DNA of 64,000 nt from Pseudarthrobacter sp. NIBRBAC000502772 (GTDB lineage: Bacteria > Actinomycetota > Actinomycetes > Actinomycetales > Micrococcaceae): NCBI RefSeq assembly GCF_006517235.1, contig NZ_CP041188.1, positions 2,046,001-2,110,000 of the forward strand, read 5' to 3'. A program made the position numbers and the translations under genes. This document shows positions 36,896-45,940 of this stretch, piece by piece (the first letter of the stretch is position 1; each line of letters starts with the position of its first letter). Under the pieces are notes generated by a model that searched no databases, was not told the origin of the DNA, and saw only the letters and a program-made list of their open reading frames with translations.

Positions 36896-37840
36896 ATGGA
36901 CGCAACTCCCGCAGAGACCACAGAGCCCGTCTTCCACACCTTGGGCGGACTCCGCTTCTCCAAGGGACACGGCACCGGCAACGACTTTGTGATGGTCGCC
37001 GACCCCGACGGCGTCCACACCATCGACGCCGGCCAGGTAGCCGCGCTCTGCGACCGTCACCGCGGGATCGGCGGCGACGGACTGATCCGGGCCGTCCCGT
37101 CCCGGTACCTCTCCGAAGGCCGCGAGCTGCTGCTGAGCAGCCCCGAGGCCGAATGGTTCATGGACTACCGCAACGGCGACGGGTCGCTCTCGGAAATGTG
37201 CGGCAACGGGGTCCGCGTATTTGTGCACTTCCTGCGTGCCGAGGGCTTGGTTGACCTGCCCGACGGCGGCGCGCTTACCATCGGGACGCGCGGCGGCGTC
37301 AAGACCGTGGTCCGGACAGGGGACAGCTATGCGGTGGATATGGGGGCGTGGGAATTCATTTTCCCCGGCGACGCGACGGCGAAAGCCATGGACTCGCTGG
37401 TAACCGCAGACGGGCTGGAAGTGCCCCGCCCGGCCCTGTCGGTGAGCATGGGCAACCCGCACACCGTGGTGGCACTGGCTGAACTGTCCGAATTGGAAGC
37501 CACCAGGCTCTACACTGCTCCGAAGGTCGATCCGGTGCCGGCCAATGGAACCAACGTTGAATTTGTCGTGCCTGCCGAACCGCTGGTCCACAACGGGATC
37601 GGCACCATCACCATGCGCGTCCATGAGCGGGGTGTGGGCGAGACCCAGTCGTGCGGAACGGGCGCGTGCGCCGCCGCAGTGGCCATCCGGCACTGGGCAG
37701 GGGCGGAAGCGCCGGACTCCTGGCAGGTCAACGTGCCGGGTGGCGTCGTCGGCGTTAAGTTCTTCTCCGGGGCCGGCGGGCACGAGCACGTCGAGCTCAG
37801 CGGGCCTGCCGTAATTGTGGCTACTGGGACGCTTTCCTGA
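36896..37840 (+). CDS. dapF: Diaminopimelate epimerase DapF
   Basis: Converts LL- to meso-diaminopimelate for peptidoglycan and lysine. It has 314 aa with KGHGTGNDFV, the first catalytic Cys in MCGNGVRVF, and the second in ETQSCGTGACAAAVA. It overlaps the convergent methyltransferase gene by 20 nt at the 3' end. An unusual insertion precedes the first Cys motif (about residues 62-90), but the active-site residues are intact. Confidence 0.95.
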   Translation: MDATPAETTEPVFHTLGGLRFSKGHGTGNDFVMVADPDGVHTIDAGQVAALCDRHRGIGGDGLIRAVPSRYLSEGRELLLSSPEAEWFMDYRNGDGSLSEMCGNGVRVFVHFLRAEGLVDLPDGGALTIGTRGGVKTVVRTGDSYAVDMGAWEFIFPGDATAKAMDSLVTADGLEVPRPALSVSMGNPHTVVALAELSELEATRLYTAPKVDPVPANGTNVEFVVPAEPLVHNGIGTITMRVHERGVGETQSCGTGACAAAVAIRHWAGAEAPDSWQVNVPGGVVGVKFFSGAGGHEHVELSGPAVIVATGTLS

Positions 37841-38435
37841 CCCGAATGATCCGGAAGGACTTGGACGTGGACTCCCGGCTCACGGCGAAGGATGCATCCA
37901 GTTCCGTCGCGAGCCAGCGCTGAAGCGAATCCGAGCCCAGGTTCTTTTGGACCACCAGCCACGCGGAGCCGCCCGACGCGAGCCGGGGCAGCCACAGCTT
38001 CAGGAGGCTGTGGAGTTCATCCTTGCCGATCCGGATGGGCGGATTAGACCAGATCGTGTCAAAGCGCAGGTCCGGGTCCACCGCGTCCGGCGTGCTGGCC
38101 AGCACGTTGCCCAGGCCCAGCAGGGCCGCATTCTCCTTGGTCAGCGTGATGCAGCGTTCATTGACGTCCACGGCGTAGACCTTGGCGTGTGGCGCCCGCA
38201 ATGCGAGGGTCAGGGCAATGGGCCCCCAGCCGCAGCCGATGTCAAGGAGGTTGCCTGTGGGGTCCGGGGCCGGGACCTCGGCCAGGAGCACCGCCGTCCC
38301 CTTGTCGATGCCGTCGGGGCTGAAGATGCCGCCGGACGTCTGCAGCGTGCGCGTCTCGCCGGCCAGTTCCACGGTGAGCGGCTTGCGGGTGAACGGCCCG
38401 GCGGGCGATGCGCTGAAATAGTGTGCGGACTCCAT
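37821..38435 (-). CDS. RsmC-like class I SAM methyltransferase
   Basis: A 204-aa protein with FSPDGIDKGTAVLL, the SAM motif LLDIGCGWGPIAL, an acidic loop YAVDVNERC, and motif IV SNPPIRIG. It matches the MTS/RsmC family of 16S rRNA guanine-N2 methyltransferases at half the length of E. coli RsmC, which is usual in actinobacteria. The target base is inferred. It is convergent with dapF. Confidence 0.88.
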   Translation of the reverse strand: MESAHYFSASPAGPFTRKPLTVELAGETRTLQTSGGIFSPDGIDKGTAVLLAEVPAPDPTGNLLDIGCGWGPIALTLALRAPHAKVYAVDVNERCITLTKENAALLGLGNVLASTPDAVDPDLRFDTIWSNPPIRIGKDELHSLLKLWLPRLASGGSAWLVVQKNLGSDSLQRWLATELDASFAVSRESTSKSFRIIRVRKASQ

Positions 38436-38493
38436 AACTGGCCAGATTAGTTGGCCGGGGTGGACAATGCGAAACCGCGGGCACCGCTTCTGC

Positions 38494-38870
38494 TAATCTT
38501 GGACCCATGTTCTTGATCTTCGAGTAGCCGGCACGGCCGGTGTCCCTCCCGGACGCCGCCTGTTCCGAAGCCGTGCCCCGCAGCGATGCAGGTATTAACC
38601 TTCCGCAAGTGCGCCACATGCCAGGTCTTCCGTGTCTGGTATGCCGCCGGGCAATACTCGAGCGATCTGCCGCCGCCGGTCCTTGCTGTTTGCCCGCGCT
38701 TCCACCACTCCACGCATCCCCGAATGCGAAGACTCCCTGCGCTGTCCGGTCCCGGCCGGCGCGCAGCAGACCAGGAGGCCCGGATGACTGCAAGTCAGCC
38801 CAGCGCGAATACTTCACCACTGAACAACGATCGGCACTATTCTGAAAATGCCGAAACTTCAAAGGAGACC
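38494..38870 (+). promoter_or_regulatory. hflX leader with mini-ORF and hairpins
   Basis: The 435-nt gap before hflX begins with TAATCT (38494-38499). An ATG 7 nt below it (38507) opens a six-codon ORF, Met-Phe-Leu-Ile-Phe-Glu-stop (38507-38527). A two-tier hairpin follows: GGCACGGC (38530-38537) pairs with GCCGTGCC (38570-38577), enclosing an 8-bp stem (38538-38545 with 38551-38558). The rest of the leader is open in the hflX frame but shows no family homology. The layout fits translation-linked attenuation of a ribosome-rescue GTPase; this is inference. Confidence 0.5.
38507..38527 (+). CDS. Putative six-residue leader peptide before hflX
   Basis: The ORF Met-Phe-Leu-Ile-Phe-Glu starts 7 nt below a TAATCT box, so it would be the first codon of a leaderless mRNA. 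It ends 2 nt before a stable hairpin. Its location suggests that a ribosome on it could alter leader folding. There is no coding statistics support at this length. Confidence 0.4.
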   Translation: MFLIFE

Positions 38871-40436
38871 ATGACCAGCCAGCCCAACACCGGTTCAGAT
38901 CCAGCAGCCCAGGACATGAGTCCCGAGGAGATCCAAGCTGTCATCGACCGGATTCTCGCCAAGGACGTACCGGCCAGGAACGTCACCGCCGCAGACGGTG
39001 ACAAGGGCGTGTTCGGCAGGGCCCAGGCGATCTCCCGCTTGGACGACGAACACACCAGCTACGACGGCGACCAGCAGGACCGGGAGGAACGCCGGGCACT
39101 GAAGCGCGTGGCCGGGCTGTCCACCGAACTCGAAGACGTCACCGAGGTCGAATACCGGCAACTGCGGCTCGAACGAGTGGTCCTTGCCGGGCTATGGTCC
39201 GAAGGCACTTTGGCGGACGCGGAGAATTCCCTGCGTGAGCTCGCCGCCCTCGCCGAAACAGCAGGCTCGGAAGTCCTGGACGGGATGGTGCAGCGCCGTG
39301 CCAAACCGGACCCGGGCACGTTCCTGGGTTCCGGAAAGGCCCTCGAGCTCAAGGAAATCGTGATGGCCACCGGGGCTGACACCGTTGTGGTGGATGCCGA
39401 ACTGGCACCGTCACAGAGGCGTAGCCTCGAGGACATCGTCAAGGTCAAAGTCATTGACCGCACGGCCCTGATCCTGGACATCTTTGCCCAGCACGCCAAG
39501 AGCCGTGAAGGCAAAGCCCAGGTGGAACTGGCGCAGCTCGAATACCTCCTGCCGCGCCTGCGTGGCTGGGGTGAATCGATGTCCCGCCAGGCTGGTGGCC
39601 AGGTGGGCGGCGCGGGCGCCGGCATGGGTTCGCGCGGACCGGGTGAAACAAAAATCGAACTGGACCGCCGCCGGATCCGGACCCGCATGGCCAAGCTGCG
39701 GCGTGAGATCGCGGCAATGAAGCCGGCACGGGAGACCAAGCGGGCCAACCGCCGTCGTAATTCAGTGCCTTCCGTTGCGATTGCCGGGTACACCAACGCC
39801 GGGAAGTCATCGCTGCTGAACAGGCTGACCGACGCCGGCGTGCTGGTGGAGAACGCGCTCTTCGCCACCCTGGATCCCACAGTGCGAAAGGCCGAAACCT
39901 CCGATGGCCTCGGCTACACCCTCGCGGACACCGTGGGGTTTGTCCGGTCGTTGCCCACGCAGTTGGTGGAAGCCTTCCGCTCCACGTTGGAGGAAGTGGC
40001 TGACGCGGATCTGATCCTGCACGTGGTGGACGTGTCCCACCCGGACCCGGAGGGCCAGATTGCTGCAGTCCGCAAGGTCTTCAGCGAAGTGGATGCCCGC
40101 AAGGTGCCGGAGATCATTGTCCTGAACAAGGCCGATGCCGCTGATCCGTTTGTGGTGGAGCGCCTCAAGCAGCGCGAGCCGCGCCACGTGGTGGTCTCGG
40201 CCCGCACCGGGCAGGGGATCGCCGAACTGCTGCGGGCCATCAGTGACGGGATTCCGCGGCCCGGCGTGAAGCTGGAGCTCCTGATTCCCTACGACCGCGG
40301 TGACCTGATCAGCAAACTGCACGAGACCGATGCCGAGATCCTGAGCCTGGATCACGGCGAGCACGGTACCCGCGCCTTGGTGATGGTGCGCGAGGGCCTT
40401 GCGGCTGAACTGGAATCCTTCATCAACCATGACTGA
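38871..40436 (+). CDS. hflX: Ribosome-associated GTPase HflX
   Basis: Splits stalled ribosomes and is linked to heat and macrolide stress. It has 521 aa. The N-terminal HflX domain includes RAKPDPGTFLGSGKALELKE. The glycine-rich linker is GWGESMSRQAGGQVGGAGAG, followed by RGPGETKIELDRRRIRTR. The G domain has G1 GYTNAGKSSL, G3 DTVGFVRSLP and G4 NKAD. I chose ATG 38871 (AAAGGAG upstream); ATG 38784 with AGGAGG is an in-frame alternative that adds 29 residues. Its stop overlaps the helicase gene. Confidence 0.93.
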   Translation: MTSQPNTGSDPAAQDMSPEEIQAVIDRILAKDVPARNVTAADGDKGVFGRAQAISRLDDEHTSYDGDQQDREERRALKRVAGLSTELEDVTEVEYRQLRLERVVLAGLWSEGTLADAENSLRELAALAETAGSEVLDGMVQRRAKPDPGTFLGSGKALELKEIVMATGADTVVVDAELAPSQRRSLEDIVKVKVIDRTALILDIFAQHAKSREGKAQVELAQLEYLLPRLRGWGESMSRQAGGQVGGAGAGMGSRGPGETKIELDRRRIRTRMAKLRREIAAMKPARETKRANRRRNSVPSVAIAGYTNAGKSSLLNRLTDAGVLVENALFATLDPTVRKAETSDGLGYTLADTVGFVRSLPTQLVEAFRSTLEEVADADLILHVVDVSHPDPEGQIAAVRKVFSEVDARKVPEIIVLNKADAADPFVVERLKQREPRHVVVSARTGQGIAELLRAISDGIPRPGVKLELLIPYDRGDLISKLHETDAEILSLDHGEHGTRALVMVREGLAAELESFINHD

Positions 40437-42486
40437 GGTTGCGGCGGGGGAAGTCAAAGGTACGGCTGGCGAGGAATTCGTGATCGAACTGCTCGACCGC
40501 GCCGTGGCCGGCATGGGCGGTCAAAGCCGCAGCGGGCAGCACGAAATGGCCAGGCAGGTGGCCAAGGCCATCGAAACCGGCGACCACCTCCTGGTTCAGG
40601 CCGGAACGGGGACCGGGAAGTCCCTGGCCTACCTGATTCCGCTCATTGCGCACTCGCTCGTGAGCAACAAACCCACCCTGGTGTCAACGGCCACGCTTGC
40701 GCTGCAGACCCAGATTGTGGGCCGCGACCTTCCCCGGCTGCTGAAGACCATCACCCCTGCCCTGGACCGCCCTGTCAAGGTGGCCCTGGTCAAGGGCCGC
40801 TCCAACTATGTGTGCCAGCACAAGCTCGAAGGCGGGTTCCCCTCCGAGGAACCCGCCGAGGGCCAGCTGTTCTCCCTCGGCGAAGACACCAGCGTCCCGC
40901 ATTTCGCCGCTGCCTTGGGCGGGCCGTCGTCCCAACTCGGCAAGGAAGTGGTGCGACTGCGCGAGTGGGCGGAGAAGACCACCACGGGCGACCGTGATGA
41001 ACTGCTTCCCGGAGTAACAGACCGGGCCTGGCGGCAGGTTTCAGTGACGTCCATGGAATGCCTTGGGGCCCAGAAATGCCCCATGGCAGCCGAATGCTTC
41101 AGCGAACTGGCGCGCCACGCCGCCGCCGAGGCCGACGTTGTGGTCACCAACCATGCCATGCTCGCCGTCAGCGCCTTTGAAGGCCTGGCAGTTCTTCCCG
41201 AGTACGACGTTGTGGTGGTGGACGAGGCCCACGAACTGCAGGACCGGGTCACCGGTGCGGTGTCGGGGCAACTCTCCGTGGCAATGATCCACGCTGCGGC
41301 GTCGGGCGCAAGGAAACACACGGCCATCACCGTGGATGCCCTCAACGCAGCTGCCGCCAACCTGGAACTCGCCCTGGACGGCGTGCCCAACGGGCTGCTC
41401 CCGAATGGCCTCAACGACGAACAGCTGGATTGTGTGGACCAGTTGCGTGAGGCCTGCCGTGCTGCACTGTCCGATTCCAAGGGGGACGGCAGCCAAACGG
41501 CCGACGGCGGGCGGCAGCTCGCGCGCTCACGCCTGATGCTGATCCTCGAACTGTGCGAGCGGCTGATCGTGGCCCGTGAAAACCGCGAAGTGGTGTGGTT
41601 TTCCCGCGCAAGTTCCTTCGATCCGCAACAGGGCTATGCGCAGCCCGACGAGTCTGCGCCGGTCCTGGTCAACATCGCGCCGCTTAGCGTTGCCGGCAAG
41701 CTCCGCGAAGGGCTGTTCGCCGGCCACACGGTTGTCCTGACGTCGGCAACCCTGGCCATCGGCTCAGCCTTTGAACCGACCGCCGGCGGCTTGGGACTGG
41801 TGGGGGAGGGCGCGCCCAGCTGGAGCGGGATCGATGTCGGATCGCCCTTTGACTATCCCAAACAGGGGATCCTCTATGTCGCAGGGCACCTCCCCAAGCC
41901 AGGCCGCGGGGCGTCGCCGGAGGCCCTCGATGAACTGGAGGCGCTGATCCGCGCGTCCGGCGGCGGCGCCCTGTGTCTGTTTTCGTCCCGCCGAGCCGCC
42001 GAGGAGGCCGCTGAAGCGATGCGTCCCCGGCTTGGCCTCAGCATTCTCTGCCAGGGCGACTCCACCATGACGGCCCTCGTGAAGCAGTTCGCGGACGAGC
42101 CCGATACGTGCCTGTTCGGCACCATGTCCCTGTGGCAGGGTGTTGATGTTCCCGGTGGATCATGCCGGCTGGTGGTGATCGACCGCATTCCGTTCCCACG
42201 GCCGGATGACCCGCTGATGACCGCACGATCCCGCGCCGTTGCGCAGGCCGGCGGAAACGGCTTTATGGCGGTATCGGCGACCCACGCGGCCATCCGCCTG
42301 GCCCAGGGCGCGGGCAGGCTGATCCGTTCCACCGGAGACAAAGGCGTGGTGGCCGTGCTTGATTCCCGGCTTGCTACAGAACGCTACGCCGGATTCCTGC
42401 GCGCCGCTCTGCCGCCATTCTGGCCCACCACGGACCGCAAAACAGCGTTCGCCGCCCTGGAAAGGCTGGCCGGGAAGGGCGCCTGA
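40429..42486 (+). CDS. DinG/YoaA-type ATP-dependent DNA helicase
   Basis: An XPD-like superfamily 2 helicase of 685 aa. It has Walker A GTGTGKSLAY, a cysteine set in the iron-sulfur region (Cys in YVCQHKLEGG, ECLGAQKCPMAAECF), the DEAH box VVVDEAHELQD, and the C-terminal motifs FGTMSLWQGVDVPG and QGAGRLIRS. The ATG at 40429 overlaps the hflX end by 8 nt. No LexA box of its own is seen. It is convergent with lexA. Confidence 0.92.
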   Translation: MTEVAAGEVKGTAGEEFVIELLDRAVAGMGGQSRSGQHEMARQVAKAIETGDHLLVQAGTGTGKSLAYLIPLIAHSLVSNKPTLVSTATLALQTQIVGRDLPRLLKTITPALDRPVKVALVKGRSNYVCQHKLEGGFPSEEPAEGQLFSLGEDTSVPHFAAALGGPSSQLGKEVVRLREWAEKTTTGDRDELLPGVTDRAWRQVSVTSMECLGAQKCPMAAECFSELARHAAAEADVVVTNHAMLAVSAFEGLAVLPEYDVVVVDEAHELQDRVTGAVSGQLSVAMIHAAASGARKHTAITVDALNAAAANLELALDGVPNGLLPNGLNDEQLDCVDQLREACRAALSDSKGDGSQTADGGRQLARSRLMLILELCERLIVARENREVVWFSRASSFDPQQGYAQPDESAPVLVNIAPLSVAGKLREGLFAGHTVVLTSATLAIGSAFEPTAGGLGLVGEGAPSWSGIDVGSPFDYPKQGILYVAGHLPKPGRGASPEALDELEALIRASGGGALCLFSSRRAAEEAAEAMRPRLGLSILCQGDSTMTALVKQFADEPDTCLFGTMSLWQGVDVPGGSCRLVVIDRIPFPRPDDPLMTARSRAVAQAGGNGFMAVSATHAAIRLAQGAGRLIRSTGDKGVVAVLDSRLATERYAGFLRAALPPFWPTTDRKTAFAALERLAGKGA

Positions 42487-42498
42487 CTGCGCGCAGTC

Positions 42499-43245
42499 CT
42501 ATAGCGACCGGAGGACCGAGACGACCTTGCCCATGATGGTGGCGTGATCGCCCAGGATGGGCTCGTACTGGGTGTTCTGCGGCAACAGCCACGTGTGGCC
42601 GTCGCGCTGGCGGAAGGTCTTGACGGTGGCTTCGTCGTCCAGCAGGGCCGCGACAATATCGCCGTTGGAGGCGTCTGCCTGCCGTCGGACCACTACCCAG
42701 TCGCCGTCGCAGATGGCAGCATCCACCATGGAGTCGCCGGCCACACGCAGCATAAAGAGCTCGCCCTGGCCCACGAGCTGCCGGGGCAGGGGCATCACAT
42801 CTTCCACCACCTGGTCAGCAAGGATGGGCCCGCCGGCCGCGATCCGGCCCACCAACGGCACCATCGCGGTGTCCATGGCAGAGGGAAGTTCGGTGACCGT
42901 CCCGCCGATGCCGTGCAGGAGTGAGGGCTTGGTTGTCCCGTTCGACTTAGTGGACCCGCCGTCAAGCGTCAACGGCATCAGGACTTCCATGGCGCGCGGA
43001 CGCTTGGGGTCCCGGCGCAAGTATCCCAGCTTCTCCAGCTGTGAGAGCTGGTGGGTCACGCTCGACAAACTCGCCAGGCCCACGGTGTCACCGATTTCAC
43101 GCATCGACGGCGGATAGCCATTGTCATTCACCGAGCGCTGGATGGTTTCAAGGATCTTCTTTTGGCGGGCGGTGAGCCCCTTGGGGGTTCGTGGGGGCTG
43201 GCGGCGCTGCGGTGTCGCCTTGCCCTCGGCGGCTGGTGCTGCCAT
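42499..43245 (-). CDS. lexA: SOS repressor LexA
   Basis: Represses DNA-damage genes until RecA-stimulated self-cleavage. It has 248 aa from ATG 43245. The winged helix is [20 protein letters not shown] followed by [19 protein letters not shown]. The cleavage Ala-Gly is in RIAAGGPI, the catalytic Ser in GDSMVDAAI, and the Lys in EATVKTF. The frame is open up to a GTG at 43389, which would add 48 residues with no counterpart in the family core; that start lies close to the putative promoter, so it cannot be excluded. It is autoregulated by the box at 43399. Confidence 0.93.
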   Translation of the reverse strand: MAAPAAEGKATPQRRQPPRTPKGLTARQKKILETIQRSVNDNGYPPSMREIGDTVGLASLSSVTHQLSQLEKLGYLRRDPKRPRAMEVLMPLTLDGGSTKSNGTTKPSLLHGIGGTVTELPSAMDTAMVPLVGRIAAGGPILADQVVEDVMPLPRQLVGQGELFMLRVAGDSMVDAAICDGDWVVVRRQADASNGDIVAALLDDEATVKTFRQRDGHTWLLPQNTQYEPILGDHATIMGKVVSVLRSL

Positions 43246-43398
43246 GTTCGCCAATGCCTTTCGGTTGCCCGGCTCCGCTCCGGCCGCTGGTGCCTGGAAC
43301 GCCCCGGGGCTGGTGTCGGAGTTGATTGTCAGACCCTGCTGATCAACTACAGAGGTGGTTGTTCTTTGATCCAAACGTAGGCCAGCCACAGGGCTTTT

Positions 43399-43414
43399 TC
43401 AAACATTTGTTCTA
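43399..43414. promoter_or_regulatory. LexA (SOS) box of lexA
   Basis: On the minus strand the site reads TAGAACAAATGTTTGA, matching the core GAAC-N4-GTT with two outer deviations. It lies in the lexA promoter region and should give autoregulation. Confidence 0.65.
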
Positions 43415-43465
43415 GCGAGTCTCGACAATATTCGTTGATAAGTGCTAAAAATGAAGAAGCAAAGT

Positions 43466-43481
43466 TCGAACATGTGTTCTA
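43466..43481. promoter_or_regulatory. LexA (SOS) box of the LysM gene
   Basis: TCGAACATGTGTTCTA matches the consensus TCGAAC-N4-GTTCGA at all but one position. It lies 114 nt above the LysM protein start. A separate perfect palindrome, ATTCGAATATTCGAAT, lies at 43496-43511. Confidence 0.85.
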
Positions 43482-43594
43482 CTCGTTGCTTGCGGATTCG
43501 AATATTCGAATTTATGGACGGCCCAGGCCGGCACCGGCAAGTGGACGCGGAGGGCGCGCCGGGCAGCACAGTATGGTCCAGGAGGGCTCATTTC

Positions 43595-44035
43595 ATGTCA
43601 GCTATATCTGCTTCGCAGGACTCGCGTCCGCAGTTCATTTCCGTGCAGGACCTCACCTCGCGGCAGTGGTCCGCACCCGTTCCGACGTCGGGAGCGGCGC
43701 CAAGGCAGCGCATGGAACCGTTGCCGCCGCTGCGCCTGACGCGCAGGGGCCGGATTGTGCTCATCGGCATCCCGCTCGTGATTCTTGCCGCAATCCTGCT
43801 TTCCCTGGCAGGTTTCCTCAACGCCCCGGCAAAAGCCGCCGATTCTGCCGCCGACCTGTCGCTAACGCCAACAGTCTCGGTCACGGTGCAGGCCGGCCAG
43901 TCACTCTGGGCCATCGCCAGTACCGTTGCGCCCGAGCGTGATCCCCGTGATGTCATCGCGGATATTGCCCAGTTGAACAACCTTTCCGCCGGCGGCGTTG
44001 TCCCCGGACAGCAGCTCTTCGTCCCCACCAGGTAA
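43595..44035 (+). CDS. LysM membrane protein, probable SOS cell-division inhibitor (ChiZ/DivS-like)
   Basis: A 146-aa protein with a cytosolic N-terminus of about 45 residues, one transmembrane helix (IVLIGIPLVILAAILLSLAG), and an extracellular LysM domain (VTVQAGQSLWAIASTVAPER, AQLNNLSAGGVVPGQQLFVP). Its layout, its divergent position next to lexA and its LexA box match the SOS division suppressors of actinobacteria (Rv2719c/ChiZ of Mycobacterium, DivS of Corynebacterium). GGAGGG at 43581-43586 supports ATG 43595. Function is by analogy. Confidence 0.82.
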   Translation: MSAISASQDSRPQFISVQDLTSRQWSAPVPTSGAAPRQRMEPLPPLRLTRRGRIVLIGIPLVILAAILLSLAGFLNAPAKAADSAADLSLTPTVSVTVQAGQSLWAIASTVAPERDPRDVIADIAQLNNLSAGGVVPGQQLFVPTR

Positions 44036-44038
44036 AGA

Positions 44039-44076
44039 GCCTGCGGGCTCGGGCGTGTGCCGCCGCAGGCCGTCAC
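44039..44076 (+). terminator. Probable terminator after the LysM gene
   Basis: GCCTGCGG (44039-44046) pairs with CCGCAGGC (44063-44070) over 8 bp with a long loop, just after the stop. A short T-rich stretch follows. Confidence 0.5.
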
Positions 44077-44101
44077 ATTTTCCGGCCGTCTGCTTCGGAC
44101 C

Positions 44102-44107
44102 TAAACT
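44102..44107 (+). promoter_or_regulatory. -10 element of the his operon, leaderless arrangement
   Basis: TAAACT is followed after 6 nt by the hisC GTG at 44114. A weak TTTTCC lies 18 nt upstream of it. Confidence 0.55.
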
Positions 44108-44113
44108 GTTCAG

Positions 44114-45232
44114 GTGAATGACCAGCTAGAGCGTCTGAACAGACTTCCCCTCCGGACCAACCTCCGCGGGCTGACCCCGTACGGTGCCCCGCAGCTGGAT
44201 GTACCTATCCTGCTGAACGTCAACGAAAACACCCATGGCGTCCCGGCGGACGTCCGGGCCGCGATCAGCGTGGCCGTGACGGAAGCCGCGGCGGGCCTCA
44301 ACCGCTACCCGGACCGTGAGTTCACCGAACTCCGGGAAGCGCTGGCCGAGTATCTCGGCCACGGTCTTGATGCCACCAACATCTGGGCGGCCAACGGGTC
44401 CAACGAGGTCCTCCAGCAGATTCTCCAGGCTTTCGGCGGACCCGGGCGGACGGCCCTGGGTTTCCCGCCCACGTACTCGATGTATCCGCTCCTGGCCAGC
44501 GGCACGGACACCGGGTACATCGTCGGGCAGCGGGCCGACGATTACGGGCTCAGTGCCGAGTCGGCCGCGTTGCAGGTCAAAGAGCTTCAGCCCAACATCG
44601 TTTTCCTCTGCTCGCCGAACAATCCCACCGGCACGGGGCTGGGCCTGGACGTTGTGGAGGCCGTGTACGAGGCCGGCGAGGCCGGCCAGACGATCGTCAT
44701 CGTTGACGAGGCCTACCACGAGTTCGCCCACGACGGAACGCCGAGCGCCCTTACGTTGCTGCCCGGCCGGGAGCGCCTCATTGTGTCCCGCACCATGAGC
44801 AAGGCGTTCGCCCTCGCGGGCGCCCGCCTGGGCTACATGGCTGCCGCTCCTGAAGTCACGGACGCGCTGCGCCTGGTCCGGCTGCCGTACCACCTTTCGG
44901 CCATCACCCAGGCAACAGCCCTCGCCGCCCTGCAGCACCGCACTGCGCTGATGGCCGACGTCGAGGACATCAAGGAACAGCGCGACCGCATCGTTTCGGA
45001 ACTTACGCGAATGGGACTCAAACCTGCCGCCTCCGATTCGAACTATGTCTTCTTCGGCGGCCTCGACAGCCCGCATGACGTCTGGCAGCGGCTGCTGGAC
45101 GACGGCGTGCTGATCCGCGACGTCGGCATCCCCGGCCACCTGCGTGTCACGGCGGGAACTGAGACGGAGACCACAGCCTTCCTGACGTCGCTGGAACGCA
45201 TCCTGGCCAGCCAGGCCAGGCTGCCCGCCTAA
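44114..45232 (+). CDS. hisC: Histidinol-phosphate aminotransferase HisC
   Basis: PLP enzyme of histidine synthesis. It has 372 aa with LNVNENTHG, NRYPDREFTELREALA, ANGSNEVLQQILQAF, SPNNPTGTG, VDEAYHEF and the Schiff-base lysine in SRTMSKAFALAGARLGY. The start is GTG, 6 nt below TAAACT. It opens the hisC-hisB-hisH-hisA run. Confidence 0.95.
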   Translation: MNDQLERLNRLPLRTNLRGLTPYGAPQLDVPILLNVNENTHGVPADVRAAISVAVTEAAAGLNRYPDREFTELREALAEYLGHGLDATNIWAANGSNEVLQQILQAFGGPGRTALGFPPTYSMYPLLASGTDTGYIVGQRADDYGLSAESAALQVKELQPNIVFLCSPNNPTGTGLGLDVVEAVYEAGEAGQTIVIVDEAYHEFAHDGTPSALTLLPGRERLIVSRTMSKAFALAGARLGYMAAAPEVTDALRLVRLPYHLSAITQATALAALQHRTALMADVEDIKEQRDRIVSELTRMGLKPAASDSNYVFFGGLDSPHDVWQRLLDDGVLIRDVGIPGHLRVTAGTETETTAFLTSLERILASQARLPA

Positions 45233-45313
45233 ACTTGAAGTATCGGCGCCGCCGCGCGCCGGCACATCTCCTTCGCTTTCGCACCACTGACTTCGCCTAA
45301 AGGACATATGACC

Positions 45314-45940
45314 ATGAGCTTCACCGGATCGAACGCTGCCGCGCCCCGGACCGCACGCATGGAGCGTGCCACCAGTGAATCGTCAGTGCTCGTGGAGATT
45401 AACCTCGACGGCACGGGCGTTTCGGACATCGACACGTCTGTCCCGTTCTACGACCACATGCTGACGGCGCTCTGCAAGCACTCGCTCATTGACATGACGG
45501 TCAAAGCCACCGGTGACATCCACATTGACGTCCACCACACGGTGGAGGACGTCGCCATCACGTTCGGTGAAGTCCTGCGCACTGCCTTGGGAAACAAGGC
45601 CGGGATCCGCAGGTTCGGCGAGGCCACCGTGCCCCTCGACGAAGCCCTGGCGCACGCCGTCGTCGACGTCTCCGGCCGCCCCTACCTGGTGCACGGCGGA
45701 GAACCTGCCGGGCAGGAGTACCACTTGATCGGCGGCCACTTCACGGGGTCATTGACCCGCCACGTGTTTGAGGCCATCACGCTTCATGCCGGCATCTGCC
45801 TCCACATGAACGTCATCGCGGGCCGCGACCCGCACCACATTGTGGAAGCGCAGTTCAAGGCCTTCGCCCGCGCCCTGCGTGCTGCGGTCGAGCCCGATCC
45901 CCGCGTGGAGGGAATCCCCTCCACCAAGGGTGCCCTGTGA
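45314..45940 (+). CDS. hisB: Imidazoleglycerol-phosphate dehydratase HisB
   Basis: Dehydrates imidazole glycerol phosphate to imidazole acetol phosphate. It has 208 aa with the two metal-binding halves, [18 protein letters not shown] and [19 protein letters not shown], and then [14 protein letters not shown] and [25 protein letters not shown] at 45299-45304 gives good spacing to ATG 45314; ATG 45308 is in frame but close. It overlaps hisH by 4 nt. Confidence 0.95.
   Translation: MSFTGSNAAAPRTARMERATSESSVLVEINLDGTGVSDIDTSVPFYDHMLTALCKHSLIDMTVKATGDIHIDVHHTVEDVAITFGEVLRTALGNKAGIRRFGEATVPLDEALAHAVVDVSGRPYLVHGGEPAGQEYHLIGGHFTGSLTRHVFEAITLHAGICLHMNVIAGRDPHHIVEAQFKAFARALRAAVEPDPRVEGIPSTKGAL

Noticed and set aside
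38586..38870. In-frame N-terminal extension of HflX with a Cys-x-x-Cys
   Set aside because: It is open in frame, but it shows no family homology, and a good ribosome site lies before ATG 38871.
43245..43389. Long N-terminal extension of LexA from GTG 43389
   Set aside because: The 48 residues have no counterpart in the LexA core, and the GTG lies very close to the predicted transcript start; kept only as an alternative.
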